Positions 31,215-40,794 of a DNA stretch of 64,000 nt are shown piece after piece. The position numbers and the translations under genes are program-made. Source of the stretch: Pseudomonas japonica (GTDB taxonomy: Bacteria; Pseudomonadota; Gammaproteobacteria; Pseudomonadales; Pseudomonadaceae). The notes under the pieces are model-generated. The model had not been told where the DNA came from, did no database searches, and saw only the letters and a list, made by a program, of their open reading frames with translations. Position 1 is the stretch's first letter; the number at the start of each line of letters is the position of its first letter. The stretch spans positions 113,293 through 177,292 of the forward strand of contig NZ_FZOL01000002.1 in assembly GCF_900188455.1 (NCBI RefSeq). The letters run 5' to 3'.

Positions 31215-32066
31215 ATGCCGCAACCGTACATCTTCCGAACCGTCGACCTGGATGGACAGACCATCCGCACCGCGGTTCGCCCCGGCAAGCCGCACTTGAC
31301 GCCGCTGCTGATCTTCAATGGCATCGGTGCCAACCTTGAGCTGGTCTTCCCCTTCATCCAGGCCCTTGATCCGGACCTGGAAGTCATCGCCTTCGATGTG
31401 CCCGGTGTCGGCGGCTCGTCGACGCCGCGCCAGCCCTACCGCTTCCCGGGCCTGGCCAAACTGACCGCGCGCATGCTCGATTACCTCGACTACGGCCAGG
31501 TCAACGCCATCGGCGTGTCCTGGGGCGGCGCCCTGGCCCAGCAGTTCGCCCACGACTACCCGGAACGCTGCAAGAAGCTGGTGCTGGCCGCCACTGCCGC
31601 CGGTGCGGTGATGGTCCCGGGCAAGCCCAAGGTGCTGTGGATGATGGCCAGTCCGCGGCGCTACGTGCAGCCGTCCCATGTGATCCGCATCGCGCCGCTG
31701 ATCTATGGCGGCGCCTTCCGCCGCGATCCGGAGCTGGCCCTGTCGCATGCCTCCAAGGTGCGCTCCGGCGGCAAGCTCGGCTACTACTGGCAGCTGTTCG
31801 CCGGGCTGGGCTGGACCAGCGTGCACTGGCTGCACAAGATCCAGCAACCGACCCTGGTCCTGGCCGGCGACGACGACCCGCTGATCCCATTGATCAATAT
31901 GCGCTTCCTGGCCTGGCGAATTCCCAATGCCCAGCTACACATAATCGACGATGGACATTTGTTTCTGATTACCCGTGCCGAGGCCGTGGCGCCGATCATC
32001 ATGAAGTTCCTCCAGCAGGAGCGCCAACGCGCCGTCATGCACCCTCGGCCCGCCCCGAGCGCTTGA
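31215..32066 (+). CDS. phaZ: Intracellular mcl-PHA depolymerase
   Basis: A 283-residue alpha/beta-hydrolase on the granule surface that releases 3-hydroxyalkanoate monomers, turning over stored PHA. Triad by position: Ser102 in GVSWGG, Asp221 in AGDDDPL, His248 in DDGHLF, as in the P. putida enzyme. The gene between two synthase genes is the standard mcl-PHA arrangement. Confidence 0.97.
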   Translation: MPQPYIFRTVDLDGQTIRTAVRPGKPHLTPLLIFNGIGANLELVFPFIQALDPDLEVIAFDVPGVGGSSTPRQPYRFPGLAKLTARMLDYLDYGQVNAIGVSWGGALAQQFAHDYPERCKKLVLAATAAGAVMVPGKPKVLWMMASPRRYVQPSHVIRIAPLIYGGAFRRDPELALSHASKVRSGGKLGYYWQLFAGLGWTSVHWLHKIQQPTLVLAGDDDPLIPLINMRFLAWRIPNAQLHIIDDGHLFLITRAEAVAPIIMKFLQQERQRAVMHPRPAPSA

Positions 32067-32187
32067 ACCGCACCTCATCGCCCGCACGTCCGGCAGGAAA
32101 GCCGGAGCACGCGAGCGCATGGTCAAGGTGGAGTCGCTCATTGCCCTGGTTCAGTTTGTCGATGGCTCGACGACGGAGTGTTGCCTG

Positions 32188-33870
32188 ATGAAAGACAAAC
32201 CTGTGAAAGCGGTGAACACCAACCCCGCCACCACGATCAACATTCAGAACGCGATCACCGGCCTGCGTGGTCGCGACCTGATCTCGACCCTACGCCACGT
32301 CAGTCGCCACAGCCTGCGCCATCCGCTGTACACCGCGCGGCACATGCTCGAACTGGGTGGCCAACTGGGCCGTGTGCTGCTCGGCGACACCCTGCACCAA
32401 CCCAGCACCCGCGACAGCCGCTTCAGCGATCCGGCCTGGAACCTCAATCCGTTCTACCGCCGTGGCCTGCAGGCCTACCTGAGCTGGCAGAAGCAGACCC
32501 GCCAGTGGATCGACGAAAGCCAGCTGAGCGAAGACGACCGCGCCCGCGCGCACTTCCTCTTCACCCTGCTCAACGACGCCGTGTCGCCGAGCAATACCCT
32601 GCTCAATCCGGCCGCGCTGAAGGAGGTCTTCAACTCCGGCGGGCTGAGCCTGGTGCGCGGCCTCGGCCACCTGCTCGACGATCTGCGCCACAACGGCGGC
32701 ATGCCCCGGCAGGTTGCCCGGGACGCCTTCGAGGTCGGTCGCAACCTGGCCACCACGCCGGGGGCGGTGGTGTTTCGCAACGAGCTGCTGGAACTGATCC
32801 AGTACAAGTCGATGAGCGAGAAGCAGTACGCCCGGCCGATGCTGGTGGTGCCACCGCAGATCAACAAGTTCTACATCTTCGACCTCAACCCGACCAACAG
32901 CTACGTGCAGTACATGCTGAAGAACGGTCTGCAGGTGTTCATGGTCAGCTGGCGCAACCCCGACCGGCGCCATCGCGAATGGGGCCTGTCGAGCTACGTG
33001 GCGGCGCTGGAGGAGGCCATGAACGTGTGCCGCTCGATCACCGGCAGCCGCGACGTCAACCTGATGGGCGCCTGCGCCGGCGGCCTGACCATGGCCGCCC
33101 TGCAGGGGCATCTGCAGGCCAAGCGGCAACTGCGTCGGGTGCACAGCGCCACCTACCTGGTCAGCCTGCTCGACAGCCAGTTGGACAGCCCGGCCAGCCT
33201 GTTCGCCGACGAGCAGACCCTCGAAGCGGCCAAGCGCCGCTCGTACCAGCAGGGCGTGCTCGATGGTGGTGAAATGAGCCGGGTATTCGCCTGGATGCGG
33301 CCCAACGACCTGGTGTGGAACTACTTCGTCAACAACTACCTGCTCGGCAAGACACCACCGCCCTTCGACATCCTCTACTGGAACAACGACAGCACACGCC
33401 TGCCCGCGGCACTGCACGGCGATCTGCTGGACTTCTTCAAGTACAACCCGCTGGCCCATTCCGCCGGCCTGGAGGTCTGCGGCACGCCGATCGACCTGCA
33501 GAAGATCACCGTCGACAGCTTCCATGTCGCCGGCCACAACGACCACATCACCCCGTGGGACGCGGTGTACCGCTCGACCCTGCTGCTCGGTGGCGAACGG
33601 CGCTTCGTGCTGTCCAACAGCGGCCATGTGCAGAGCATCATCAATCCGCCGGGCAACCCCAAGGCGCACTACGTGCTCAACCCCAAGCTGAGCAGCGATC
33701 CGCGGGCCTGGTACTACGACGCGGAAAAAAAGGACGGCAGTTGGTGGCCGCTATGGCTGGAATGGATTCAGGCACGCTCCGGCGCCTTGCGTGAAACCGG
33801 CAGCAGCCTGGGCAACGCCAGCTATTCGGCGATGGACCCCGCACCTGGCCAATACGTGCTGGTGCGCTGA
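32188..33870 (+). CDS. phaC2: Class II poly(3-hydroxyalkanoate) synthase 2
   Basis: A 560-residue paralogue of PhaC1. The start at 32188 (MKDKPVKAVNTNPATT) has GGAGTG upstream and matches the family length; an in-frame ATG 69 bases earlier would add an odd extension. Active-site Cys296 lies in GACAGG, with NDHITPW and NSGHVQS carrying the Asp and His. PhaC2 usually has a somewhat different monomer preference from PhaC1 and is expressed less. phaD follows after 12 bases. Confidence 0.97.
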   Translation: MKDKPVKAVNTNPATTINIQNAITGLRGRDLISTLRHVSRHSLRHPLYTARHMLELGGQLGRVLLGDTLHQPSTRDSRFSDPAWNLNPFYRRGLQAYLSWQKQTRQWIDESQLSEDDRARAHFLFTLLNDAVSPSNTLLNPAALKEVFNSGGLSLVRGLGHLLDDLRHNGGMPRQVARDAFEVGRNLATTPGAVVFRNELLELIQYKSMSEKQYARPMLVVPPQINKFYIFDLNPTNSYVQYMLKNGLQVFMVSWRNPDRRHREWGLSSYVAALEEAMNVCRSITGSRDVNLMGACAGGLTMAALQGHLQAKRQLRRVHSATYLVSLLDSQLDSPASLFADEQTLEAAKRRSYQQGVLDGGEMSRVFAWMRPNDLVWNYFVNNYLLGKTPPPFDILYWNNDSTRLPAALHGDLLDFFKYNPLAHSAGLEVCGTPIDLQKITVDSFHVAGHNDHITPWDAVYRSTLLLGGERRFVLSNSGHVQSIINPPGNPKAHYVLNPKLSSDPRAWYYDAEKKDGSWWPLWLEWIQARSGALRETGSSLGNASYSAMDPAPGQYVLVR

Positions 33871-33882
33871 TCAGAGGACTGG

Positions 33883-34497
33883 ATGAAAACCCGCGACCGC
33901 ATCCTCGAATGCGCCCTGCTGCTGTTCAACCAGCAGGGCGAACCGAATGTCTCGACCCTGGAGATCGCCAACGAGCTGGGCATCAGCCCCGGCAACCTGT
34001 ACTACCACTTCCACGGCAAGGAGCCGCTGGTACTGGGCTTGTTCGAGCGCTTCGAGGACGAGCTGACGCCACTGCTCGATCCACCGCTGGAAGTGCGCCT
34101 GGACGCCGAGGACTACTGGCTGTTCCTGCACTTGATCGTCGAGCGCATGGCGCAGTACCGCTTCCTGTTCCAGGACCTGTCGAACCTCACCGGACGCCTG
34201 CCGAAGCTGGCCCGCGGCATGCGCAGCCTGCTCAACTCGCTGAAGCGCACCCTTGCCGCCCTGCTCGCCAGCCTCAAGGCCCAGGGCCAGGTGACCAGCG
34301 ATACCCAGGCCCTGGGCCAGCTGGTGGAGCAGATCACCCTGACGTTGCTGTTCTCTCTCGATTACCAGCGGGTGCTGGCGCGGGAGGCGGAGGTGGGCGT
34401 GGTGGTGTACCAGATCATGATGCTGGTGGCGCCGCACCTGGAGGTGCCGTCGCGGCATGCGGCGGAGCAGCTGGCGCTGCGTTATCTGGAAGGCTGA
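33883..34497 (+). CDS. phaD: PhaD, TetR-family regulator of the PHA cluster
   Basis: A 204-residue TetR-type protein. The helix-turn-helix is at about 22-45 (VSTLEIANELGISPGNLYYHFHGKE). In P. putida PhaD is an activator of phaC1 and phaI promoters with a CoA-derivative as likely ligand. Two candidate operators are seen in this window (29140-29159, 35855-35874). The terminator at 34515-34546 closes the operon. Confidence 0.95.
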   Translation: MKTRDRILECALLLFNQQGEPNVSTLEIANELGISPGNLYYHFHGKEPLVLGLFERFEDELTPLLDPPLEVRLDAEDYWLFLHLIVERMAQYRFLFQDLSNLTGRLPKLARGMRSLLNSLKRTLAALLASLKAQGQVTSDTQALGQLVEQITLTLLFSLDYQRVLAREAEVGVVVYQIMMLVAPHLEVPSRHAAEQLALRYLEG

Positions 34498-34514
34498 AAT
34501 CCACCTGACAAAAC

Positions 34515-34546
34515 AAAACGCCCGGCACTGAGCCGGGCGTTCTGTT
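34515..34546. terminator. Bidirectional terminator between phaD and phaF
   Basis: AAAACG, stem CGCCCGGC / GCCGGGCG with loop ACTGA, then TTCTGTTT. It separates the convergent phaC1ZC2D and phaIF transcripts. Confidence 0.88.
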
Positions 34547-34561
34547 TACAGCCGCCTGTGA

Positions 34562-35347
34562 TCAGGACTGGCTGGATGGCGTCGCTGCCGGAGCCGCTGG
34601 CGCTGGTGCTGCCGTGCTGGTGGTAGCCGGAGCAGCACTGGCGACCGGGGCCGCGCCGTTTGCCGACGATGGTGCCAGCTTGAGCGCTTCCTGCTTCGGT
34701 GCCGCGGCCTTCCTCACCGCTGGCTTCTTCGCCGCGGCTGGCTTGGCGGCCGCTGGTTTCGCGGCAGGCTTGGCAGCCGGTTTGGCGGCCGCGGTTTTCG
34801 CTACAGCCGGCTTGGCCGCAGGCTTGGCAGCGGCAGGTTTGGCCGCCGCGGTCTTGGCGGCAGGCTTCGCCGCCACGGTTTTCACCGCAGGCTTGGCTGC
34901 TGCGCTCTTGGCCGCCGTGGTGCGCGGAGAAACCGGCGTTACCGAAGCACCGGTGAGTTTCTCGATCTGCTTGGTCAGCGTATCGACCTGCTTGTGCAGT
35001 GCCTTGACCTCATTGCGGCTCGGCACGCCAAGACGCGAGATCGCACTGTTCAGACGCTTGTCGAACGCCTCTTCCAGCTCGCTCCACTTGCCCAGGGCAC
35101 GGTCCTTCACGTCAGTGACACGCGAGGTCGCTGCCTTGGCACCGTCCTTGGCGGTATCGACGCTTTTCTTCGCCTGCTTCTCGGCTTTTTCGCCATCCTT
35201 GACCAGGGTATCGAACAGCTTGGGGCCGTCCTGGTCGATCTTCGAGTAGAGGCCCAGGCCCGCCAGCCAGATCTTGCGAGAGTACTTTTCGACTCCCCCG
35301 ATCCAGGAGCTGCCTTCTTTCTTATCAGTCGTTTTCTTGTCAGCCAT
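34562..35347 (-). CDS. phaF: PhaF, phasin with histone-like C-terminal domain
   Basis: A 261-residue granule-associated protein. Residues 1 to about 110 are the phasin domain (YSRKIWLAGLGLYSKIDQDG, KRLNSAISRLGVPSRNEV), followed by a short leucine-rich coiled-coil (VDTLTKQIEKLTG) and a ~120-residue AlgP/histone H1-like tail of AAKPA / AAAKPAAK repeats, then a Ser/Ala/Pro end. In P. putida PhaF binds DNA through the tail and granules through the phasin part, so that granules are shared at cell division. Second gene after phaI. Confidence 0.96.
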   Translation of the reverse strand: MADKKTTDKKEGSSWIGGVEKYSRKIWLAGLGLYSKIDQDGPKLFDTLVKDGEKAEKQAKKSVDTAKDGAKAATSRVTDVKDRALGKWSELEEAFDKRLNSAISRLGVPSRNEVKALHKQVDTLTKQIEKLTGASVTPVSPRTTAAKSAAAKPAVKTVAAKPAAKTAAAKPAAAKPAAKPAVAKTAAAKPAAKPAAKPAAAKPAAAKKPAVRKAAAPKQEALKLAPSSANGAAPVASAAPATTSTAAPAPAAPAATPSSQS

Positions 35348-35357
35348 CCCGCTCTCC

Positions 35358-35777
35358 TTATTGTTTGCCCGTGACGCGTTCGAGCAACGCCGTCAGCTCA
35401 TCGAGCTTGACAGAAAGTGCTTCAACGTCATGTTTAGACGGAATGCCGATGCGATTCAAGGCGCTGGCTACCCGCGTGTCGAAAGCCTTTTCGATTTTGT
35501 CCAGTTGGACCTCGACTTTGCCCCTCACGCTGCGCAGTTCTTCCTTCGCCGAATCGATCTCGCTGTTGGCTGCGTCGACTTCACGGTCGATACGTTTCTT
35601 GCCGCGTTTCTCGACCTGTTCGCCCGCCTTGATCAGGTCCTTGACGTATTCGGCACTCTCCTGGCCCACGCGGGCATAGGCCCCAAGGCCGGCCAGCCAG
35701 ATCTTGCGCGCGTAACCACGCACTTCGCCCAGGCTGCTCTGGACATCGTCTTCTTTCTTCAGGATCGCTTTGGCCAT
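35358..35777 (-). CDS. phaI: PhaI, phasin
   Basis: A 139-residue phasin that coats PHA granules. It shares the signature GYARKIWLAGLGAYARVGQE with the PhaF N-terminus and ends in a leucine-zipper-like helix (VEALSVKLDELTALLERV). Start at 35777 (MAKAILKKEDDV) is the usual one, although ATG also occurs three codons upstream. phaF follows 10 bases downstream. The gene is preceded by a candidate PhaD box 78 bases upstream of the ATG. Confidence 0.96.
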   Translation of the reverse strand: MAKAILKKEDDVQSSLGEVRGYARKIWLAGLGAYARVGQESAEYVKDLIKAGEQVEKRGKKRIDREVDAANSEIDSAKEELRSVRGKVEVQLDKIEKAFDTRVASALNRIGIPSKHDVEALSVKLDELTALLERVTGKQ

Positions 35778-35854
35778 GCTCTGCACCTCGAACTGATGAC
35801 GGAATGGAAGAACTACCCACGGATCGGGGATTGGAAGCCAAGGTACGGAGAAAA

Positions 35855-35874
35855 ATTAGAATGGGCACCCTAAA
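35855..35874 (-). promoter_or_regulatory. Predicted PhaD operator upstream of phaI
   Basis: Read on the minus strand: TTTAGG, 8 bases, TCTAAT. It has the same half-site spacing and orientation as the phaC1 box, with one mismatch per half-site. Confidence 0.6.
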
Positions 35875-35900
35875 GGACGGGGCGCATTGCACGCCCCGCC
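35875..35900 (-). terminator. Hairpin downstream of the granule-region gene
   Basis: On the minus strand CGGGGCG / CGCCCCG with loop TGCAATG, followed by TCCTTTA. A probable weak terminator for the 35910-36185 gene, directly abutting the PhaD box. Confidence 0.5.
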
Positions 35901-35909
35901 ATGCCACAT

Positions 35910-36185
35910 TCAAGCCAGCGCCTTGTCCAGCGCGCGCTCGATCTCGGTCTTGATGGTGCCGCCCATCATCGAGAGCATCATGCCCAGCTTGAGTTCGACA
36001 CGAATGCTGTCCTCGCCGATCTCCACGCTGCCATTGGCACCGCTGCGCTTGACCTCGACCCGGTCACCCTTCCATTCAGCCTTCAGGTCATATTCGCGGG
36101 AAAGCCGCTCGACCAGGGCTTCGGCCTTCTGGCGGGCGGCCTCGCGGCCGAGGCTGTGTTTACGTTCAACGCTGATCTGGGTCAT
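35910..36185 (-). CDS. Polyhydroxyalkanoic acid system family protein (PHA_gran_rgn)
   Basis: A 91-residue small protein beginning MTQISVERKHSLGREAARQKAE. The conserved H-SLG-AARQKAE helix and the Trp-containing AEWKGDRVEVKRSGANGSVEIGEDSIRVELKLGMML beta part match the family found beside phaIF genes in pseudomonads. The fold resembles START-like or ribosome-association beta-alpha domains, but the function is unproven. It diverges from ubiE, with promoters between. Confidence 0.9.
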   Translation of the reverse strand: MTQISVERKHSLGREAARQKAEALVERLSREYDLKAEWKGDRVEVKRSGANGSVEIGEDSIRVELKLGMMLSMMGGTIKTEIERALDKALA

Positions 36186-36254
36186 TCATCGGGTCCTGGC
36201 TGCAAGGGCATACTGGCGCATTATGCCCCCGCCTCCAGCCGCGACAACCCCGCC

Positions 36255-36283
36255 AAGACAAATGCAGTCGCACGCCCTAGAAT
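36255..36283 (+). promoter_or_regulatory. Possible sigma-70 promoter of ubiE
   Basis: AAGACA, 17-bp spacer, TAGAAT, about 29 bases before the ubiE ATG. Moderate match at both hexamers with ideal spacing. Confidence 0.45.
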
Positions 36284-36311
36284 GGCGAGTAATTTTTCCC
36301 GGTGAAGCGAT

Positions 36312-37082
36312 ATGAACGAGCAGCGCAAAGGCGATAACGCCGAACCCACCACTCATTTCGGTTACCAGAGCGTTCCGGAAAGCCAGAAGGCCGACAAAGT
36401 CGCCGAGGTCTTCCATTCCGTAGCCGCCAAATACGACCTCATGAACGATGTGCTTTCCGGCGGCATGCACCGCCTGTGGAAACGCTTCGCCATCGAGCTG
36501 TCCGGGGTGCGCAGCGGCAACCGGGTGCTGGACATCGCCGGCGGTACCGGCGATCTGACCCGCAAGTTCTCCCACCTGGTCGGCCCTACCGGCCAGGTCG
36601 TGCTCGCCGACATCAACGCCTCGATGCTCAAGGTCGGTCGTGACCGCCTGCTCGACCTGGGCGTGTCCGGCAACGTCGAATTCGTCCAGGCCGACGCGGA
36701 AAAGCTGCCGTTCCCGGACAACCATTTCGACTGCGTGACCATCGCCTTCGGCCTGCGCAACGTCACCCACAAGGACGAAGCCCTGCGCTCCATGCTGCGC
36801 GTGCTCAAGCCCGGTGGCCGCCTGCTGGTACTGGAATTCTCCAAGCCGACCAGCAAGCTGATGTCCAAGATCTACGACGCCTACTCGTTCGCCTTCATGC
36901 CGCTGGCCGGCAAGCTGATCACCAACGACTCGGAAAGCTACCGCTACCTGGCCGAATCGATCCGCATGCACCCCGACCAGGAAACCCTCAAGGCCATGAT
37001 GGTCGACGCCGGCTTCGATCGCGTCACCTACCACAACATGACCAATGGCGTCGTCGCCCTGCACCGCGGTATCAAGCCCTGA
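36312..37082 (+). CDS. ubiE: UbiE, ubiquinone/menaquinone C-methyltransferase
   Basis: A 256-residue SAM-dependent methyltransferase that adds the C-methyl group in ubiquinone synthesis. Family signatures are [44 protein letters not shown] and the SAM motif [15 protein letters not shown] (about 74-88). It heads a dense plus-strand run, ubiE-ubiJ-ubiB-hisI-hisE-tatABC, and its last base is the first base of ubiJ. Confidence 0.97.
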   Translation: MNEQRKGDNAEPTTHFGYQSVPESQKADKVAEVFHSVAAKYDLMNDVLSGGMHRLWKRFAIELSGVRSGNRVLDIAGGTGDLTRKFSHLVGPTGQVVLADINASMLKVGRDRLLDLGVSGNVEFVQADAEKLPFPDNHFDCVTIAFGLRNVTHKDEALRSMLRVLKPGGRLLVLEFSKPTSKLMSKIYDAYSFAFMPLAGKLITNDSESYRYLAESIRMHPDQETLKAMMVDAGFDRVTYHNMTNGVVALHRGIKP

Positions 37083-37705
37083 TGCTGCTGGCCGGCCTTC
37101 TCGCCAGCGTCGAGCACGGCCTCAACCGTGTCCTGCGCCTGGACAGCACCGCGCTGCCGCGCCTGGCCCCGCTCGATGGCAAGGTGATCGCCATCGACTG
37201 CCGCCAGCCGGCCCTGCAACTGTTCATTCTGCCCAGCGATGAAGGCCTGCTGCTCGCCAGCCAGTGGGCCAGTGCCCCCGACTGCACCCTGCGCGCCCCG
37301 GCCAGCAGCCTGGCGCAACTGGCCCTGAGCCAGGACAAGAGCGCCGTGCTGCACAGCCCGCAGGTCGAACTGGACGGCGACAGTACCGTGCTGCTCGACC
37401 TGGTCGGCGTGCTGCAGGACCTGGAGCTGGACTGGGAGTACGAAGTCTCCCGCTGGCTCGGTCCGGTGGCCACCCAACTGCTCAGTGGCCATCTGCGCAG
37501 CCGCGCGCGCTGGACCCGGCAGAGCCTGGCCAGCCTCGGTCGCACCGCGTCCGAGTACCTGGCCGAAGAGTCGCGGACCCTGGTCGGTCTGCGCGAAGCC
37601 GAAGCCCGCTTCGGCGAGCTCGACATCCTCAAGCTCGACATTGAACGCCTCGAGGCGCGCATCGAGCGCCTTGCCCGATCCCTTGAATCCAGCGATAACG
37701 CATGA
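37082..37705 (+). CDS. ubiJ: UbiJ, SCP2-domain accessory factor of ubiquinone synthesis
   Basis: A 207-residue protein. N-terminal SCP2-like lipid-binding domain (about 15-115; [21 protein letters not shown]) and a C-terminal charged coiled-coil ([21 protein letters not shown]). UbiJ scaffolds the soluble Ubi complex and binds ubiquinone intermediates with UbiK. Overlaps both neighbours by 1 and 4 bases. Confidence 0.93.
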   Translation: MLLAGLLASVEHGLNRVLRLDSTALPRLAPLDGKVIAIDCRQPALQLFILPSDEGLLLASQWASAPDCTLRAPASSLAQLALSQDKSAVLHSPQVELDGDSTVLLDLVGVLQDLELDWEYEVSRWLGPVATQLLSGHLRSRARWTRQSLASLGRTASEYLAEESRTLVGLREAEARFGELDILKLDIERLEARIERLARSLESSDNA

Positions 37706-39306
37706 AGCTGCTTGCCGTCCGCCGTCTGTTGCGCATCCAGCGCGTCGTGATCCGCTACCGTCTCGATGACCTGCTGTTCGACCTCCCCCTGCCCTGGTGG
37801 CTCGCCTCGCTGCGCCTGCTCATGCCCTGGCGCTGGCTGCCGCGCAAGCCGCTCGACCTGAGCCGCGGCGCGCGCCTGCGCCTGGCCCTGCAGGACCTCG
37901 GGCCGATCTTCATCAAGTTCGGTCAATTGCTCTCGACCCGCCGCGACCTGCTGCCGGCGGACATCGCCGACGAGCTGATGCTGCTGCAGGACCGCGTGCC
38001 GCCGTTCGACCCGCAGAAAGCCGTAGCCCTGATCGAGGAGCAGCTCGGTGCGAAAGTCGGCGAGATCTTCTCGCGTTTCGACGTCGAGCCACTGGCCTCG
38101 GCCTCGGTCGCCCAGGTCCACGCCGCGCGCCTGAAGAGCGGCGAGGAAGTGGTGGTCAAGGTGGTGCGCCCGGGCCTCAAGCCGGTGATCGCCCAGGACC
38201 TCGCCTGGCTGTTCCTCATCGCCCGCGGTGCCGAGCGGGTCTCCGCCGACGCCCGCCTGCTGCACCCGGTGGATGTGGTCAGCGACTACGAGAAGACCAT
38301 CTACGACGAACTCGACCTGCTCCGCGAGGCGGCCAACGCCAGCCAGCTGCGGCGCAACTTCGAGGGCTCGGACATGATGTACGTGCCCCAGGTCTACTGG
38401 GACTGGTGCCGGCCGAAGGTGCTGGTGATGGAGCGCATCTATGGCATCCAGGTCACCGACCTGGAAACCCTCGCCGACCAGCGCACCGACATGAAGATGC
38501 TGGCCGAGCGTGGCGTGGAGATCTTCTTCACCCAGGTGTTCCGCGACAGCTTCTTCCACGCCGACATGCACCCCGGCAACATCTTCGTCAGTACCGTGAA
38601 GCCGTGGAGCCCGCAGTACATCGCCATCGACTGCGGCATCGTCGGCAGCCTGACCCCGAAAGACCAGGACTACCTGGCGCGCAACCTGTTCGCCTTCTTC
38701 AAGCGCGACTACCGCCGCGTGGCGCAGTTGCACATCGATTCGGGCTGGGTCCCGGCGCAGACCAAGCTCAACGAATTCGAGGCGGCGATCCGCACCGTGT
38801 GCGAGCCGATCTTCGAAAAACCGCTCAAGGACATCTCCTTCGGCCAGGTGCTGATGCGCCTGTTCCAGACCGCGCGGCGCTTCAACATGGAAGTGCAGCC
38901 GCAACTGGTGCTGCTGCAGAAGACCCTGCTCAACATCGAAGGCCTGGGCCGCCAGCTGTACCCGGACCTCGACCTGTGGAGCACCGCGCAGCCGTTCCTG
39001 GAACGCTGGATGCGCGAGCGGGTCAGCCCGAAGACACTGCTGCAGAACCTGCACAGCCAGGTCGAGCAGGTGCCGCACCTGGCCAACATGACCCGCGACC
39101 TGCTCGAACGCATGTCGCAGCCGCACCGCAACGACCCACCCGCGCCGTGGCAGCAGCAGGACCACTGGGCCCTGCGCCTGCTCGGTGCCGTCCTGCTCGG
39201 TGGTGGCGCCACACTGGCCGCCGGCGCCGAACCCCTGACCGCCGTGACCTCCTGGCCGGCCTGGCTGATGCTGGCTGCGGGCCTCTATCTGGTGGTGCGC
39301 CGATAG
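37702..39306 (+). CDS. ubiB: UbiB, ABC1/ADCK-type atypical kinase-ATPase
   Basis: A 534-residue membrane-bound protein required for ubiquinone synthesis. The ADCK-specific KxGQ motif ([16 protein letters not shown]) is at about 70-86, the Ala-rich loop [12 protein letters not shown] replaces the kinase Gly loop, and the catalytic [12 protein letters not shown] and DCGIVG segments follow. Two hydrophobic C-terminal helices (about 492-510 and 515-531) anchor it in the inner membrane. Confidence 0.97.
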   Translation: MKLLAVRRLLRIQRVVIRYRLDDLLFDLPLPWWLASLRLLMPWRWLPRKPLDLSRGARLRLALQDLGPIFIKFGQLLSTRRDLLPADIADELMLLQDRVPPFDPQKAVALIEEQLGAKVGEIFSRFDVEPLASASVAQVHAARLKSGEEVVVKVVRPGLKPVIAQDLAWLFLIARGAERVSADARLLHPVDVVSDYEKTIYDELDLLREAANASQLRRNFEGSDMMYVPQVYWDWCRPKVLVMERIYGIQVTDLETLADQRTDMKMLAERGVEIFFTQVFRDSFFHADMHPGNIFVSTVKPWSPQYIAIDCGIVGSLTPKDQDYLARNLFAFFKRDYRRVAQLHIDSGWVPAQTKLNEFEAAIRTVCEPIFEKPLKDISFGQVLMRLFQTARRFNMEVQPQLVLLQKTLLNIEGLGRQLYPDLDLWSTAQPFLERWMRERVSPKTLLQNLHSQVEQVPHLANMTRDLLERMSQPHRNDPPAPWQQQDHWALRLLGAVLLGGGATLAAGAEPLTAVTSWPAWLMLAAGLYLVVRR

Positions 39307-39378
39307 CCAGCCGCGTCAACCGCTGGCACACTAGCCGCCGGCATCGGCGCGGGGCCGTGGCCTGATTTGGAGTCGAAC

Positions 39379-39771
39379 ATGAAAGACTGGCTGGACGAGA
39401 TCAACTGGAACAGCGACGGCCTCGTGCCGGCCATCGCCCAGGACCACAAGACCGGGCGCGTGCTGATGATGGCCTGGATGAACCGCGAGTCGCTGGCCCT
39501 GACCGCCGCCGAGCAGCGCGCCATCTACTGGTCGCGCTCCCGTGGCAAACTGTGGCGCAAGGGCGAGGAGTCCGGCCATGTGCAGAAACTGCACGAAATG
39601 CGCCTGGACTGCGACGCCGACGTGATCATCCTGATGGTCGAGCAACTGGGCCACATCGCCTGCCATACCGGCCGCGAAAGTTGCTTCTACCGCGTCTTCG
39701 AGGACGGCCAGTGGAAAACCGTCGATCCGGTCCTCAAGGACCCGAATGCCATCTACCACGCAGGACACTGA
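39379..39771 (+). CDS. hisI: Phosphoribosyl-AMP cyclohydrolase
   Basis: A 130-residue Zn enzyme of histidine synthesis, third step. Start at 39379 ([11 protein letters not shown]) has GGAG upstream; an ATG four codons earlier is less likely. Metal and active-site region: [32 protein letters not shown] and [12 protein letters not shown]. Here the cyclohydrolase and the pyrophosphatase are two genes, not fused as in E. coli. Confidence 0.96.
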   Translation: MKDWLDEINWNSDGLVPAIAQDHKTGRVLMMAWMNRESLALTAAEQRAIYWSRSRGKLWRKGEESGHVQKLHEMRLDCDADVIILMVEQLGHIACHTGRESCFYRVFEDGQWKTVDPVLKDPNAIYHAGH

Positions 39772-39772
39772 C

Positions 39773-40108
39773 ATGAGCGACACCCTGAGCCGCCTGGCCG
39801 AAGTACTGGAAGCCCGCAAGGGCGCGGCCCCCGACAGTTCCTACGTCGCCAGCCTGTACCACAAGGGCCTGAACAAGATCCTGGAGAAGGTCGGCGAGGA
39901 GTCGGTGGAAACCATCATCGCCGCCAAGGATGCCGCCGCCAGCGGGGATTACAGCGATGTCATCTATGAAACCGCCGATCTGTGGTTCCATAGCCTGGTC
40001 ATGCTCAGTGCCCTGGGCCAGCACCCGCAGGCCGTGCTGGACGAGCTGGAACGGCGCTTCGGCCTGTCCGGCCATGACGAGAAGGCCGCGCGCCAGCCTT
40101 CGGCCTGA
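39773..40108 (+). CDS. hisE: Phosphoribosyl-ATP pyrophosphatase
   Basis: A 111-residue MazG-like hydrolase for the second step of histidine synthesis. Start at 39773 ([16 protein letters not shown]), one base after the hisI stop. Motifs [32 protein letters not shown] and [10 protein letters not shown] are diagnostic. Confidence 0.96.
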   Translation: MSDTLSRLAEVLEARKGAAPDSSYVASLYHKGLNKILEKVGEESVETIIAAKDAAASGDYSDVIYETADLWFHSLVMLSALGQHPQAVLDELERRFGLSGHDEKAARQPSA

Positions 40109-40133
40109 TTGAACACCATTCGAGGAAAGCACC

Positions 40134-40406
40134 ATGGGTATTTTTGACTGGAAACACTGGATCGTTCTGCTGGTCGTCGTGGTACTGGTATTCGGTACCA
40201 AGAAACTGAAGAACTTCGGCAGCGACCTCGGCGAGTCCATCAAGGGCTTCCGCAAGGCCATGAACGAAGACGAAAAACCGGCGGACCCGAACGTCCAGAA
40301 CGCACAACCTTCCCAGCCGGTCCAACCGCAGGGCACCCCGCTGAACCAGCCGCACACCATCGACGGCCAGGCGCAGAAGGTCCAGGAACCTGCAAGGAAA
40401 GAGTGA
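40134..40406 (+). CDS. tatA: Sec-independent translocase protein TatA
   Basis: A 90-residue pore-forming subunit of twin-arginine export. One N-terminal membrane helix (about 9-21, [13 protein letters not shown]), hinge FGTKKLKN, amphipathic helix [16 protein letters not shown], then an acidic Pro/Gln-rich disordered tail. First of tatABC; tatB begins after 4 bases. Confidence 0.96.
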   Translation: MGIFDWKHWIVLLVVVVLVFGTKKLKNFGSDLGESIKGFRKAMNEDEKPADPNVQNAQPSQPVQPQGTPLNQPHTIDGQAQKVQEPARKE

Positions 40407-40410
40407 TTCC

Positions 40411-40794
40411 ATGTTCGGCATCAGCTTCAGTGAGTTGCTGCTCGTCGGCCTGGTCGCCCTGGTGGTGCTCGGCCCCGAGCGCCTGCCCGGCGCCGCGCGT
40501 ACCGCCGGCCTGTGGGTCGGACGGCTCAAGCGCAGCTTCAACGCGATCAAGCAGGAAGTGGAGCGCGAGATCGGTGCCGACGAGATTCGCCGGCAGTTGC
40601 ACAACGAGCACATCCTGTCCATGGAGCAGGAGGCCCGGCGCATCCTCAATCCGCAGAGCGTGATCCCGGACCCGGCCAACACCCCGGGCAGCCCGTCCGC
40701 CGAAGCGACGCCCGTGCCGCCCGCCGCGACGCCTGAAGCCGCGCCAGCGGCAGCGACGCCCACCGAACCGACCCAACCGCCGCGAGCCCCATGA
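40411..40794 (+). CDS. tatB: Sec-independent translocase protein TatB
   Basis: A 127-residue protein with N-terminal helix [26 protein letters not shown], the TatB Glu and GPERLP hinge, a long amphipathic helix to about residue 85, and a Pro/Ala-rich tail. With TatC it binds signal peptides of folded substrates. Overlaps tatC by 4 bases. Confidence 0.96.
   Translation: MFGISFSELLLVGLVALVVLGPERLPGAARTAGLWVGRLKRSFNAIKQEVEREIGADEIRRQLHNEHILSMEQEARRILNPQSVIPDPANTPGSPSAEATPVPPAATPEAAPAAATPTEPTQPPRAP

Noticed and set aside
34690..34900. Repeated units in phaF resembling a tandem-repeat or CRISPR-like array
   Set aside because: Repeats are in frame, degenerate and encode AAKPA-type units of the PhaF tail; there are no unique spacers of constant length.
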